Source of the DNA: Chamaesiphon sp. | GTDB lineage: Bacteria; Cyanobacteriota; Cyanobacteriia; Cyanobacteriales; Chamaesiphonaceae | Length of the DNA: 8,366 bases | Assembly (NCBI GenBank): GCA_026786125.1 | Contig: JAJAYU010000023.1 | Span: 1 to 8,366, forward strand | Reading direction: 5' to 3' | Shown: positions 1 through 6,543 of the stretch, in pieces | Layout of the letters: each line of letters begins with the position of its first letter | Position numbering within the stretch: position 1 is the first letter of the stretch | Notes under the pieces: model-generated | What the model was told of the DNA's origin: nothing | Seen by the model: the letters and a program-made list of their open reading frames with translations, nothing else | The model's database searches: none | Made by a program: the position numbers and the translations under genes

Positions 1-276
1 AGTAATGCTCGTGCTGCTCAAGATAAATTGAAAATGACCCATGTTAATATGTTGGGATTAATTGTCAATGGTGTAATCGAAAAAAATGAAACTGAAGATC
101 ATTTCTCTTCTGCCCAAGATTACTTTACTGACGAACACGATCCAGAAGCACCTTGGACTGACTACATGACTCAACTGGGAACCACAATTGCCAATCAATC
201 CCAAACTGAAACTAAATTTGGCAGCTCAAAAACAGCAATAACCGTACTCGGAAAATCAGTGGATTCCAAAAAATAA
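1..276 (+). CDS. C-terminal end of a probable Wzc/GumC-type exopolysaccharide co-polymerase / tyrosine autokinase (partial)
   Basis: The reading frame is open from the first base, so the gene starts outside the window. At least 91 C-terminal residues are visible, ending at TAA 274-276. The stretch reading MLGLIVNGVIEKNE, followed by an acidic SSAQDYF segment, resembles the last part of the P-loop kinase domain in cyanobacterial CpsD/Wzc-GumC proteins, where a helix and a 'vLGvVvNGV' strand precede a variable tail. In that family the protein sits in the inner membrane and controls chain length and export of surface polysaccharide. The tail after YF (about 46 residues) is rich in T, S, D and Q and has only one further Tyr, so the usual C-terminal tyrosine cluster is not seen. 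An ATG at 28 could be mistaken for a start, but the homologous-looking sequence continues upstream of it. The assignment rests on a short segment; another MinD/ParA-like ATPase is possible. Confidence 0.5.
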   Translation, partial: SNARAAQDKLKMTHVNMLGLIVNGVIEKNETEDHFSSAQDYFTDEHDPEAPWTDYMTQLGTTIANQSQTETKFGSSKTAITVLGKSVDSKK

Positions 277-302
277 TCAATAAAGTAGACCAGCGGTGAC
301 AA

Positions 303-332
303 TTAACATTGATCGACTGAGCAGCTTATAAT
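303..332 (+). promoter_or_regulatory. Candidate sigma70-type promoter of trmFO
   Basis: A TTAACA -35 box (303-308, one mismatch to TTGACA) is followed after 18 bases by a perfect TATAAT -10 box (327-332). Transcription would start near 339, leaving a leader of about 24 bases before the trmFO ATG. This is the best promoter match in the window. GCAG (321-324) and CTGC (337-340) flank the -10 box symmetrically, but the half-sites are too short to call an operator. Confidence 0.55.
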
Positions 333-362
333 ATATCTGCAGACTTCAAACTCTTAATTGTT

Positions 363-1718
363 ATGCGCGTTCAGGTAATTGGTGGTGGTTTAGCGGGTAC
401 AGAAGCAGCTTGGCAAATCGCCCAGGCTGGTGTACCAGTGACACTACACGAGATGCGTCCTCACACATTGAGTCCAGCACATCATAGTGAGGAACTGGCC
501 GAACTAGTATGTAGCAACTCTTTTGGTGCCCAATCTACCGATCGAGCTGCCGGATTATTACATGAAGAGTTACGCAGGCTTGGTTCAATTATTATTGGTA
601 AGGCAGATCATCATGCTGTCCCCGCAGGTGGCGCATTAGCAGTTGATCGCGGCCAATTTAGTCACGATCTAACCGAAACACTGAAGAACCATCCCCTAGT
701 TGAATTTCGTCGTGATAACGTACCAGAAATTCCCCGGGATGGGATTGTAGTTTTAGCCACCGGACCGCTGACTAGTATCGCTCTCGACGAAGATATACAA
801 CGACTGGCGGGGATGGATTACCTCAACTTTTTTGATGCCGCGAGTCCGATTATTGTGGGGGATTCGATCGACAAGGAGATTGCTTTCTTTGCCTCAAGAT
901 ATGACAAAGGTGAAGCAGCTTATCTCAATTGCCCGATGAACAAAGAGCAGTATATCCACTTCCAGCAGGAATTGTGTAACGCCGAACAAGCAGAACTCAA
1001 AGACTTTGATCGAGAGACTGCTAAATTCTTTGAAGCCTGTTTGCCGATCGAGGAATTAGCCCAGCGGGGCGAAGAAACTATGCGGTATGGCCCTCTCAAG
1101 CCTGTTGGATTGTTTGATAGTCGTAGAGGCGATTTTAAGGCACCTGAGAACCAAATTCACCGTCCTTATGCCGTGATTCAATTACGGCAGGAAGATAAAG
1201 CTGGACAACTGTGGAATATGGTGGGTTTTCAGACGAATTTAAAGTGGGGCGAACAAAAACGGATTTTCTCGATGATTCCTGGTTTGGCAAATGCCGAGTT
1301 CGTGCGGTTAGGCGTGATGCACCGCAATACTTTTATCAATTCACCGAAATTACTATCTTCCTCACTCCAATTCCATAGCCGTAATACTTTATTAGCTGCG
1401 GGACAAATCATCGGTACCGAAGGTTATACAGCAGCGGCTGCTGGCGGTTGGTTGGCGGGGACAAATGCGGCGCGATTATTTTTAGGTTTAGAGCCGATTA
1501 CGATGCCACGGGTGACGATGATGGGATCATTATTTGATTTTATTAGTACTGCGGAACCGAAGTATTTTCAGCCAATGCCGCCCAACTTTGGTATTTTTCA
1601 AGAGTTACCAACCAAGATTAAAAGTAAGCAAGAACGCTATGGAGCATATCGCGATCGATCTTTAAGTGCAATCGATCGAGTTGTCCAAGATTTAGCTCCT
1701 AAATATGCGATGCAATAA
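363..1718 (+). CDS. trmFO: Methylenetetrahydrofolate--tRNA-(uracil-5-)-methyltransferase TrmFO
   Basis: This flavoenzyme methylates U54 in the T loop of tRNA to ribothymidine, taking the carbon from methylenetetrahydrofolate and reducing it with FADH2/NAD(P)H. It acts in the cytosol. The 451-residue length is normal for the folate-dependent family. The N-terminus has the FAD dinucleotide-binding motif [13 protein letters not shown] (residues 5-17), an acidic E30 after the second strand, and the family block CSNSFG with Cys50. The second conserved cysteine, Cys226, lies in [14 protein letters not shown]; in the Bacillus enzyme such a pair supplies the catalytic/FAD-linked cysteines. Residues 346-369 ([16 protein letters not shown] onward) match the GidA/TrmFO C-terminal FAD block. 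The length, Cys pair and N-terminus separate it from the larger MnmG. It is 86 bases after the preceding gene, with its own near-consensus promoter and no clear Shine-Dalgarno, and looks intact. Confidence 0.97.
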   Translation: MRVQVIGGGLAGTEAAWQIAQAGVPVTLHEMRPHTLSPAHHSEELAELVCSNSFGAQSTDRAAGLLHEELRRLGSIIIGKADHHAVPAGGALAVDRGQFSHDLTETLKNHPLVEFRRDNVPEIPRDGIVVLATGPLTSIALDEDIQRLAGMDYLNFFDAASPIIVGDSIDKEIAFFASRYDKGEAAYLNCPMNKEQYIHFQQELCNAEQAELKDFDRETAKFFEACLPIEELAQRGEETMRYGPLKPVGLFDSRRGDFKAPENQIHRPYAVIQLRQEDKAGQLWNMVGFQTNLKWGEQKRIFSMIPGLANAEFVRLGVMHRNTFINSPKLLSSSLQFHSRNTLLAAGQIIGTEGYTAAAAGGWLAGTNAARLFLGLEPITMPRVTMMGSLFDFISTAEPKYFQPMPPNFGIFQELPTKIKSKQERYGAYRDRSLSAIDRVVQDLAPKYAMQ

Positions 1719-1800
1719 TATAATTTATCTCGTCTGTTCGGGAGTAGGTTCGATCGGAAAGTATTGGATAATATAGGTTTGTGATTGGGATAGACCTTAA

Positions 1801-3201
1801 ATGAATCAAGCTAATTACCGGATTGAAAAAGATTCGATGGGAGAACGTCAGATCCCTGCGTCTGCTTATTATGGCATCCAGACTTTGCGGGCGATCGAGA
1901 ATTTCCCGATTAGTGGTTTGAAGCCGCTAGCTACCTATGTTGATGCTTGTATTTTAATCAAAAAAGCGGCGGCACTTGCTAATGGTAAATTGGGCTGTAT
2001 TTCTCAAGAATTGACTGAATCAATTGTCGCCGCCGCCGATGAGATTCTTCAGGGCAAGCTCCGTGAACAATTTGTCGTCGATGTCTATCAGGCAGGTGCG
2101 GGGACTTCCCACCACATGAATGTGAATGAGGTACTCGCTAACCGTGCGTTGGAAATATTGGGGGATATTAAGGGTAACTATCAACGAGTGAGTCCTAACG
2201 ATCATGTTAATTATGGTCAATCTACCAATGATGTGATTCCGACGGCAATTAGAGTGGGTGGATTGCTCGCGCTCAGTCATACGCTATTGCCTGCGTTGGC
2301 TGGTGCGATCGATGCAATGGACAAAAAAGCGGTAGAATTTCAGTCGATCGTCAAATCTGGTCGCACCCACATGCAGGATGCCGTACCTGTGCGATTAGGC
2401 GATAGTTTTGGCGCGTTTGCTCAAATTTTACGCGATCATCAAGTTAGAATTACTACTGCATCGGGTGATTTGACTAAGCTCGGTTTGGGTGGCAGTGCAG
2501 CGGGTACGGGGTTGAATACCCATCCTGAATATCGATCAACTGTTGCTCAGATTTTGGGAGAATTAATCGGACAACCCCTAACTGTTGCGCCACATTTAAT
2601 GGCAGCGATGCAAAGTATGGCACCATTCGTAAATGTCTCCGGTAGCCTTCGCAATCTCGCCGCAGACCTAGTTAAAATCTCCCATGACCTACGATTGATG
2701 GATTCGGGGCCAAAGACGGGTTTAAAAGAAATTCAACTGCCTGCTGTTCAACCTGGCTCATCGATTATGCCTGGGAAATACAATCCGGTGATGGCAGAAA
2801 TGATTTCGATGGTCTGTTTTCAGGTGATGGGATTTGACAGATCGATCGAGATGGCAGCTCAAGCAGGACAATTGGAACTAAACGTGATGATGCCGCTGAT
2901 TGCCTATGATTTAATTCACAGCATCGAGATTTTGGGCAATGCGATTAAGGCGTTAACTGAGCAGTGTATTGTCGGGATAACAGCCAATCCTGAACGCTGT
3001 CGGGATTATGCCGAAGGGAGTTTGGCGTTAGTGACTGCGTTGAATACGCACATCGGTTATTTGAATGCAGCAAATGTGGCGAAGGAATCGCTAGCTACAG
3101 GTAAATCTTTGCGGAAGATTGTGTTGGAGCAGGGATTGATGGAGCCAGATTTATTGGCGCAGGTATTGGACTTGGCAGCGATGAGTCAGTTGCCATCATA
3201 G
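1801..3201 (+). CDS. aspA: Aspartate ammonia-lyase (aspartase/fumarase superfamily)
   Basis: Aspartase reversibly converts L-aspartate to fumarate and ammonia as a cytosolic homotetramer. The 466-residue length fits both aspartase and class II fumarase. Aspartase is favoured by YYGIQTLRAIENF (23-35), VDVYQAGAGTSHHMNVNEVLANR (93-115) and NDHVNYGQSTND (133-144); fumarases typically have YWGAQT, VWQTGSGTQ and NDDVN at these places. Probable substrate-binding residues are T102, N143 and H190 (in GRTHMQDAVP), by alignment from memory with Bacillus aspartase T101, N142 and H188. The flexible catalytic loop with the superfamily signature GSSIMPGKYNP is at 319-329, including the catalytic serine. The C-terminal domain (ITANPERC to LLAQVLD, about 393-457) is complete. 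Tyr327, between K and N in the signature, replaces the usual Val. It lies 82 bases after trmFO, with GGGATAG as a weak upstream purine stretch. A fumarase role cannot be excluded from sequence alone. Confidence 0.8.
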   Translation: MNQANYRIEKDSMGERQIPASAYYGIQTLRAIENFPISGLKPLATYVDACILIKKAAALANGKLGCISQELTESIVAAADEILQGKLREQFVVDVYQAGAGTSHHMNVNEVLANRALEILGDIKGNYQRVSPNDHVNYGQSTNDVIPTAIRVGGLLALSHTLLPALAGAIDAMDKKAVEFQSIVKSGRTHMQDAVPVRLGDSFGAFAQILRDHQVRITTASGDLTKLGLGGSAAGTGLNTHPEYRSTVAQILGELIGQPLTVAPHLMAAMQSMAPFVNVSGSLRNLAADLVKISHDLRLMDSGPKTGLKEIQLPAVQPGSSIMPGKYNPVMAEMISMVCFQVMGFDRSIEMAAQAGQLELNVMMPLIAYDLIHSIEILGNAIKALTEQCIVGITANPERCRDYAEGSLALVTALNTHIGYLNAANVAKESLATGKSLRKIVLEQGLMEPDLLAQVLDLAAMSQLPS

Positions 3202-3206
3202 CTGCA

Positions 3207-3242
3207 ATTGTTGGGGTTTGCTCCGTGCAACCCAACCTACGG
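3207..3242. repeat. GTTGGG...CCCAAC interspersed palindrome
   Basis: Five bases after the aspartase stop codon, GTTGGG (3210-3215) can pair with CCCAAC (3231-3236). G3216 bulges, TT (3217-3218) pairs with AA (3229-3230), and a short GC extension closes a loop around TCCGT. The following CCTACGG extends the motif. From memory, elements of the form GTTGGGTT...AACCCAACCTACG are scattered between genes in many cyanobacteria. There is no T-run after the stem, so it is not a standard intrinsic terminator, although it could protect the 3' end of the transcript. Only one copy is in this window. Confidence 0.55.
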
Positions 3243-3272
3243 TTTCTAGGAATGCGTTAACCAGCTTTTCGA

Positions 3273-3278
3273 TACAAT
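3273..3278 (+). promoter_or_regulatory. Candidate -10 box for the Uma2 gene
   Basis: TACAAT differs from TATAAT at one position and would place the start point near 3285, about 20 bases before the ATG at 3306. No good -35 hexamer lies at 16-19 bases upstream (TTAACC at 3257-3262 is too close), so this is a weak call. Confidence 0.3.
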
Positions 3279-3305
3279 ATTACTAACCCATCACCTTGAG
3301 CGGCA

Positions 3306-3893
3306 ATGGTTCAAACACCGATTAAATTGATCGAGATCGAAGACTTTCTCAAACTGCCAGAAACTAAACCTGCCAGTGAGTTTATTGATGGTCAAATTAT
3401 CCAGAAACCGATGCCCCAAGGAAAACATAGTACTATTCAAGGAGATCTTGTCCCCGCAATTAATGCAGCACTTAAGCCTAGCAAAATCGCTCGTGCCTAT
3501 CCTGAATTGCGCTGTACTTTTGGTGGACGTTCGACAGTGCCAGATGTTACTGTATTCACCTGGGATCGAATTCCGCGCGATCGTGATGGCAAAGTTGCTA
3601 ATGTATTTGCGCTTGCACCTGATTGGACGATTGAAATCCTCTCGCCCGATCAAAGCCAAACCAAAGTTGTCCGAAATATCCTCCGCTGCTTGAGTTATGG
3701 GACTCAAATGGGTTGGTTAATTGACCCAGAGGAAGAACTCGTGTTTGTCTATCTTGCCCATGATCCTGCCGATAAGCTAGAACAACCACGGATTTCAGTC
3801 TTTGAAATTAAGGATGATTTACTACCCGTACCTGAATTTGCCAAATCTTTTCAACTAACTTTCGGTCAATTATTTAATTGGTTAGAAGATTAA
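3306..3893 (+). CDS. Uma2 family (DUF820) restriction-endonuclease-fold protein
   Basis: This is a 195-residue member of the Uma2/DUF820 family, a PD-(D/E)XK-like nuclease fold that occurs in many copies per genome in cyanobacteria. The biological role is not known. Visible family blocks are SEFIDGQIIQKPMPQGKHS (24-42), ELRCTFGGRSTVPDVTVF (67-84) with the probable metal-binding Asp80, WTIEILSPDQSQTK (107-120) with Glu110, and YGTQMGWLIDPEEELVFVY (131-149). The C-terminus, FQLTFGQLFNWLED, is the usual family ending. The length is typical and no frame break is seen. It stands alone, 104 bases after the aspartase gene and 126 before hemE, with a GAG triplet as a weak ribosome-binding element and its own possible -10 box. 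No partner antitoxin, transposase or methylase gene adjoins it. The open frame on the opposite strand over 3291-3707 is a shadow. Confidence 0.9.
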   Translation: MVQTPIKLIEIEDFLKLPETKPASEFIDGQIIQKPMPQGKHSTIQGDLVPAINAALKPSKIARAYPELRCTFGGRSTVPDVTVFTWDRIPRDRDGKVANVFALAPDWTIEILSPDQSQTKVVRNILRCLSYGTQMGWLIDPEEELVFVYLAHDPADKLEQPRISVFEIKDDLLPVPEFAKSFQLTFGQLFNWLED

Positions 3894-3935
3894 CGGCTTA
3901 AATTGACTCTAACAATAACGTCTGTAAAGCAGTCC

Positions 3936-3965
3936 AAGACAAAAGGGCAGCTAGTTTGGTATTCT
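3936..3965 (+). promoter_or_regulatory. Candidate extended -10 promoter of hemE
   Basis: TGGTATTCT (3957-3965) has the TGn extension before a TATTCT -10 box. AAGACA (3936-3941), 18 bases upstream, is a partial -35 box. The leader would be about 48 bases. A TATATA/TATAAA sequence at 4005-4012 also looks like a -10 box, but it would start RNA almost at the ATG (4020), so it is less likely. Confidence 0.3.
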
Positions 3966-4019
3966 GGAACTTGTGCCTATTAACAAAAATTGCCCAACGG
4001 CAGCTATATAAATTAAATT

Positions 4020-5072
4020 ATGACCGATTCAAATCAAGAACCTTTATTATTACGCGCTGCTAAAGGTGCCACCCTCGATCGACCACCTGTCTGGATGATG
4101 CGCCAAGCCGGACGCTACATGAAAGTTTATCGGGACTTGCGGGACAAGTATCCCTCCTTCCGCGATCGATCTGAGAAAGCCGAACTAGCGATCGAAATCT
4201 CGCTCCAACCTTGGCGGGCATTTCAGCCAGATGGCGTAATTATGTTTTCCGACATCCTCACGCCCTTACCAGGTATAGGCATTCCTTTTGACATCATCGA
4301 GAGCAAAGGGCCAATTATTGAGCCAGCAATTCGCTCTCAGGCGCAGATCGACGCACTCCACCCGCTCAATCCTGAAGAATCCCTCCCCTTCATCAAGGAG
4401 ATTCTGGGTACCTTACGCAGTGAAGTGGGTAACAAATCCACCGTACTCGGATTTGTTGGCGCGCCTTGGACATTGGCGGCTTATGCGATCGAAGGTAAAA
4501 GCTCGAAGGACTACTCCAATATAAAAGGAATGGCTTTCCGCGAACCCCAGATGCTCCATAGCTTATTGTCTAAAATTGCTGATGCGATCGCCGTATACGT
4601 TCGCTACCAAATCGATTGCGGTGCCCAAGTTGTCCAGATGTTTGACTCATGGGCGGGACAACTCAGCCCTCAAGACTATCAAACTTTTGCCCTACCCTAT
4701 CAACAACGGGTGGTACAACAGGTGAAAGCGACCCATCCTGATACACCCTTGATTCTCTACATCAGCGGTAGTTCTGGCGTATTGGAACTCATGGGTCAAT
4801 CTGGTGTGGATATCATCAGTCTGGATTGGACTGTCGATATGGCAGTGGGCAGGCAGCGGATTGGGGCGCATTTGGGTGTCCAAGGCAATATGGATCCTTG
4901 TGCATTATATGGTTCCCATGATTTTATTCGCGATCGAATTGTTGATACTGTCCGTAAGGCGGGTAAAACTGGCCACATCATGAATCTCGGTCATGGTGTA
5001 CTACCGACGGTACCAGAAGAAAATGTCGCGTACTTCTTTGAGACTGCCAAGAACGTCGATAAATTACTGTAA
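4020..5072 (+). CDS. hemE: Uroporphyrinogen decarboxylase
   Basis: HemE removes the four acetate carboxyl groups of uroporphyrinogen III to give coproporphyrinogen III. It is a cofactor-free cytosolic step shared by haem, chlorophyll and bilin synthesis. The 350-residue protein is full length and forms the expected single TIM-barrel family domain. The N-terminal signature [12 protein letters not shown] (22-33) carries the substrate carboxylate-binding arginines R28 and R32. D78 in [13 protein letters not shown] is the conserved pyrrole-binding aspartate. [16 protein letters not shown] (144-159) holds Y155; S210 lies in MFDSWAG; H325 lies in the C-terminal NLGHGVLP motif. These match, by family knowledge, human R37, D86, Y164, S219 and H339, so the active site is complete. 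There is no Shine-Dalgarno; the AT-rich sequence before the ATG is typical of this window. The exact HIP1 octamer occurs inside the gene at 4584-4591. A long hairpin follows the stop codon. Confidence 0.98.
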   Translation: MTDSNQEPLLLRAAKGATLDRPPVWMMRQAGRYMKVYRDLRDKYPSFRDRSEKAELAIEISLQPWRAFQPDGVIMFSDILTPLPGIGIPFDIIESKGPIIEPAIRSQAQIDALHPLNPEESLPFIKEILGTLRSEVGNKSTVLGFVGAPWTLAAYAIEGKSSKDYSNIKGMAFREPQMLHSLLSKIADAIAVYVRYQIDCGAQVVQMFDSWAGQLSPQDYQTFALPYQQRVVQQVKATHPDTPLILYISGSSGVLELMGQSGVDIISLDWTVDMAVGRQRIGAHLGVQGNMDPCALYGSHDFIRDRIVDTVRKAGKTGHIMNLGHGVLPTVPEENVAYFFETAKNVDKLL

Positions 5073-5088
5073 CTAAAGGTTGATCGGC

Positions 5089-5128
5089 AAATAAAGGTAG
5101 GGGTAATAATTACTCCTACCTTTATTTT
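5089..5128 (+). terminator. Long hairpin, probable intrinsic terminator after hemE
   Basis: Thirteen perfect base pairs join 5089-5101 (AAATAAAGGTAGG) to 5115-5127 (CCTACCTTTATTT). The stem continues with one G-T and four Watson-Crick pairs to a TAA loop (5107-5109), about 18 pairs in all. The downstream arm ends in TTTATTTT, so it can act as a + strand terminator, and its A-rich left arm would also work for - strand transcripts. It begins 17 bases after the hemE stop and ends 25 bases before the glycosylase ATG. It must therefore either separate the two genes or tune read-through. Confidence 0.7.
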
Positions 5129-5152
5129 GCAAACTACGAATATCAATTATTT

Positions 5153-5758
5153 ATGGAACTAGTAATTTTGCCGGAGTGGTTTGATCGATCGGCTGTAACT
5201 ATTGCACCAGAATTGATCGGTTGTACATTAGTGCGCCAACTTCCTGACGGTCAACAGTTGCGCGGAATCATCGTCGAGACAGAAGCTTACCAAGAAGGCG
5301 ATCCAGCTTGTCATGCCTATCGCAAACAGACCAAGCGAAATCAGGTGATGTTTGGCGATCCAGGCTATGTCTATGTGTATTTAATTTATGGGATGTATCA
5401 TTGCGTCAATGTCGTTACTGACAAAGCAGGCGCGCCGAGTGCGGTACTAATTCGGGCATTAGAACTAGATCGAGACACGTTAGTCAGCATTCCACGCAAG
5501 CCAAGTGAAAAGCCAGTAAAAGTTGCCGCAGGGCCAGGAAAGCTCTGTAGAGCAATGCAAATTGATTTGGATTTGTATGGAACAAAACTAGATCTCGGAC
5601 AAGCTCTATGGCTGGAACATCGATCGACCGATTGGCAGCACAAGCTAGATGGGGGATCGATCAAATTGACTCAAACCACTCGGATTGGATTAACCCAGGG
5701 AGTAGATTTACCCTGGCGATGGTATGTCACAGATTGTCACGCAGTCTCCAAGTGGTAA
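5153..5758 (+). CDS. DNA-3-methyladenine glycosylase (AAG/MPG family)
   Basis: This monofunctional base-excision repair enzyme removes alkylated purines such as 3-methyladenine, and in relatives hypoxanthine, by cutting the N-glycosidic bond. The 201-residue length is normal for bacterial members. VETEAY (41-46) carries the probable water-activating Glu44 (human E125) and Tyr46 (human Y127). His54 in DPACHAYRKQTKRNQVMFG matches human H136. GYVYVYLIYGMYHCVNVV (71-88) contains Tyr79, the expected base-flipping intercalator (human Y162), and Asn86 (human N169). GPGKLCRAMQI (128-138) is the conserved second half of the fold. The ATG at 5153 starts the first family strand (LVILPEWF), and no upstream in-frame extension is needed. 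The gene starts only 25 bases after the hairpin that follows hemE, and no clear separate promoter or Shine-Dalgarno is visible. Human residue equivalences are from memory. Confidence 0.95.
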   Translation: MELVILPEWFDRSAVTIAPELIGCTLVRQLPDGQQLRGIIVETEAYQEGDPACHAYRKQTKRNQVMFGDPGYVYVYLIYGMYHCVNVVTDKAGAPSAVLIRALELDRDTLVSIPRKPSEKPVKVAAGPGKLCRAMQIDLDLYGTKLDLGQALWLEHRSTDWQHKLDGGSIKLTQTTRIGLTQGVDLPWRWYVTDCHAVSKW

Positions 5759-5794
5759 TTTTTAATACATAGATTTTCTGATTTAACCGCAGAG

Positions 5795-5810
5795 GATGAT
5801 CGATATCATC
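5795..5810. repeat. Short inverted repeat GATGAT-CGAT-ATCATC
   Basis: A six-base stem with a CGAT tetraloop lies 36 bases after the glycosylase stop codon. There is no T-run after it, so a terminator role is doubtful; it could equally be a protein-binding site or chance. Confidence 0.3.
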
Positions 5811-5881
5811 ATAAATGTGGGTAATTTAACTGTAGGAGTGCATCAATTTTATACAGACCTCATCTCTGAGTAGGCTAACAG

Positions 5882-5902
5882 AACTGTAATTTTACGGTTT
5901 TT
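5882..5902 (+). terminator. Weak hairpin with T-run upstream of the NlpC/P60 gene
   Basis: AACTGTA (5882-5888) can pair with TACGGTT (5893-5899), including one G-U pair, around an ATTT loop. TTT (5900-5902) follows. This resembles a weak intrinsic terminator for the glycosylase transcript, but the stem is AT-rich and its end overlaps the proposed -35 box of the next gene. Confidence 0.3.
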
Positions 5903-5931
5903 GTCAAGATATTTTAAGCATTAGGTCTAAA
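5901..5931 (+). promoter_or_regulatory. Candidate promoter of the NlpC/P60 gene
   Basis: TTGTCA (5901-5906, one mismatch to TTGACA) and TCTAAA (5926-5931, four of six matches to TATAAT) are 19 bases apart, one or two longer than ideal. RNA would start near 5938, giving a leader of about 48 bases to the ATG at 5986. Nothing else gene-like was seen in the 227-base gap 5759-5985. Confidence 0.3.
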
Positions 5932-5985
5932 AATCATCCATTATGCGACTTGCAACAGCAGAGCATTACCTACCCCGATATTTTT

Positions 5986-6468
5986 ATGTATCAAAAAATT
6001 CTCATTTGTGCTTTAGTTCTGTATTCTTCGATGCTACCTGCCAGTGCCAACAGCAATGCTGGCGAAAATGAATTGACATCACAAGATCTCAGTACGGTGG
6101 TAACTGAGGCTAAATCTTGGCGAGGTACTCGCTATCGATATGGTGGCAAGGATAAAAATGGGATTGATTGCTCGCACTTTGTCTATGCTGTCTATAGCCG
6201 GATCTTTGAAGGCTATGATTATCGGAAAGCAGGTGAATACTTACGCGATTCGACTTTTGCGCCCACAAAAGCTCCTTTAGTTGGGGATATTATTGTCTTT
6301 CCTGCTGTCAAAGGTCTATCAGAGCATGTCGGGATTATCACTGATGTCGATGACACAAAATTTATCGGTGCTCAAACTAGCACAGGGGTGAGGGAGGCTA
6401 GCTTCGCACCTGGAACCTACTGGGGCAAGCGTCCTTACAAAATCGTCTCGTTGCTGCCTGAGGAATAA
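5986..6468 (+). CDS. Secreted NlpC/P60 (C40) family peptidase
   Basis: This is a 160-residue exported protein of the NlpC/P60 papain-like superfamily, whose members usually cut peptide links in peptidoglycan. Starting at ATG 5986, the N-terminus is a standard signal peptide: Lys4, a hydrophobic core ILICALVLYSSML, and an ASA cleavage site after residue 21. The in-frame TTG at 5950 would add 12 polar residues before it, so the ATG is preferred, although no Shine-Dalgarno decides between them. The domain runs from WRGTRYRYGGKDKNGIDCSHFVYAVYS (nucleophile Cys62) through APLVGDIIVFP to EHVGIITD (His114). At the third catalytic position (His131 of E. coli Spr) the sequence is FIGAQTSTGV, with Gly128 replacing His and Gln130 two residues on. 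No SH3 or LysM binding domain is present. It is convergent with the atp genes across a strong terminator. Confidence 0.88.
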   Translation: MYQKILICALVLYSSMLPASANSNAGENELTSQDLSTVVTEAKSWRGTRYRYGGKDKNGIDCSHFVYAVYSRIFEGYDYRKAGEYLRDSTFAPTKAPLVGDIIVFPAVKGLSEHVGIITDVDDTKFIGAQTSTGVREASFAPGTYWGKRPYKIVSLLPEE

Positions 6469-6495
6469 TGTGTATTATTGAATACTTTAGACATA

Positions 6496-6524
6496 AAAAA
6501 GGTGCCTGGTTAAGGCACCTTTTT
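6496..6524. terminator. Bidirectional intrinsic terminator between convergent genes
   Basis: AAAAAGGTGCC (6496-6506) pairs perfectly with GGCACCTTTTT (6514-6524) around a seven-base loop, TGGTTAA, whose outer T and A can also pair. The stem is flanked by A-run and T-run, so it ends transcripts on both strands: the NlpC/P60 gene (28 bases after its stop) and the atp operon (20 bases after the gamma-subunit stop). Confidence 0.93.
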
Positions 6525-6543
6525 GGCAGATTAATTAGTTACC

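Noticed and set aside
2020..2280. 86-codon open frame on the - strand
   Set aside because: Antisense to the most conserved part of the aspartase-family gene; no motif or start context supports it.
1801..3201. Class II fumarase (fumC) as the primary call
   Set aside because: YYGIQTLRAIENF, VDVYQAGAGTS and NDHVN follow aspartase, not fumarase, patterns. It is kept as an alternative in the gene entry.
3291..3707. 138-codon open frame on the - strand
   Set aside because: It lies almost wholly inside the Uma2 gene, whose + strand frame has clear family motifs; the antisense translation shows no recognisable domain. The nested + frame at 3376-3693 is rejected for the same reason.
4005..4012. TATATAAA as the hemE -10 box
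   Set aside because: It would start the RNA within a few bases of the ATG at 4020, and the nearest -35-like TTAACA (3980-3985) is spaced too far.
5759..5985. tRNA or structured RNA gene in the 227-base gap
   Set aside because: No cloverleaf, T-loop GTTCRA sequence or CCA-type end was found; only short weak hairpins are present.
5943..6071. 42-codon frame from ATG 5943 overlapping the NlpC/P60 start
   Set aside because: Out of frame with the signal peptide and domain, no family resemblance, and it soon overlaps the coding region of a well-supported gene.
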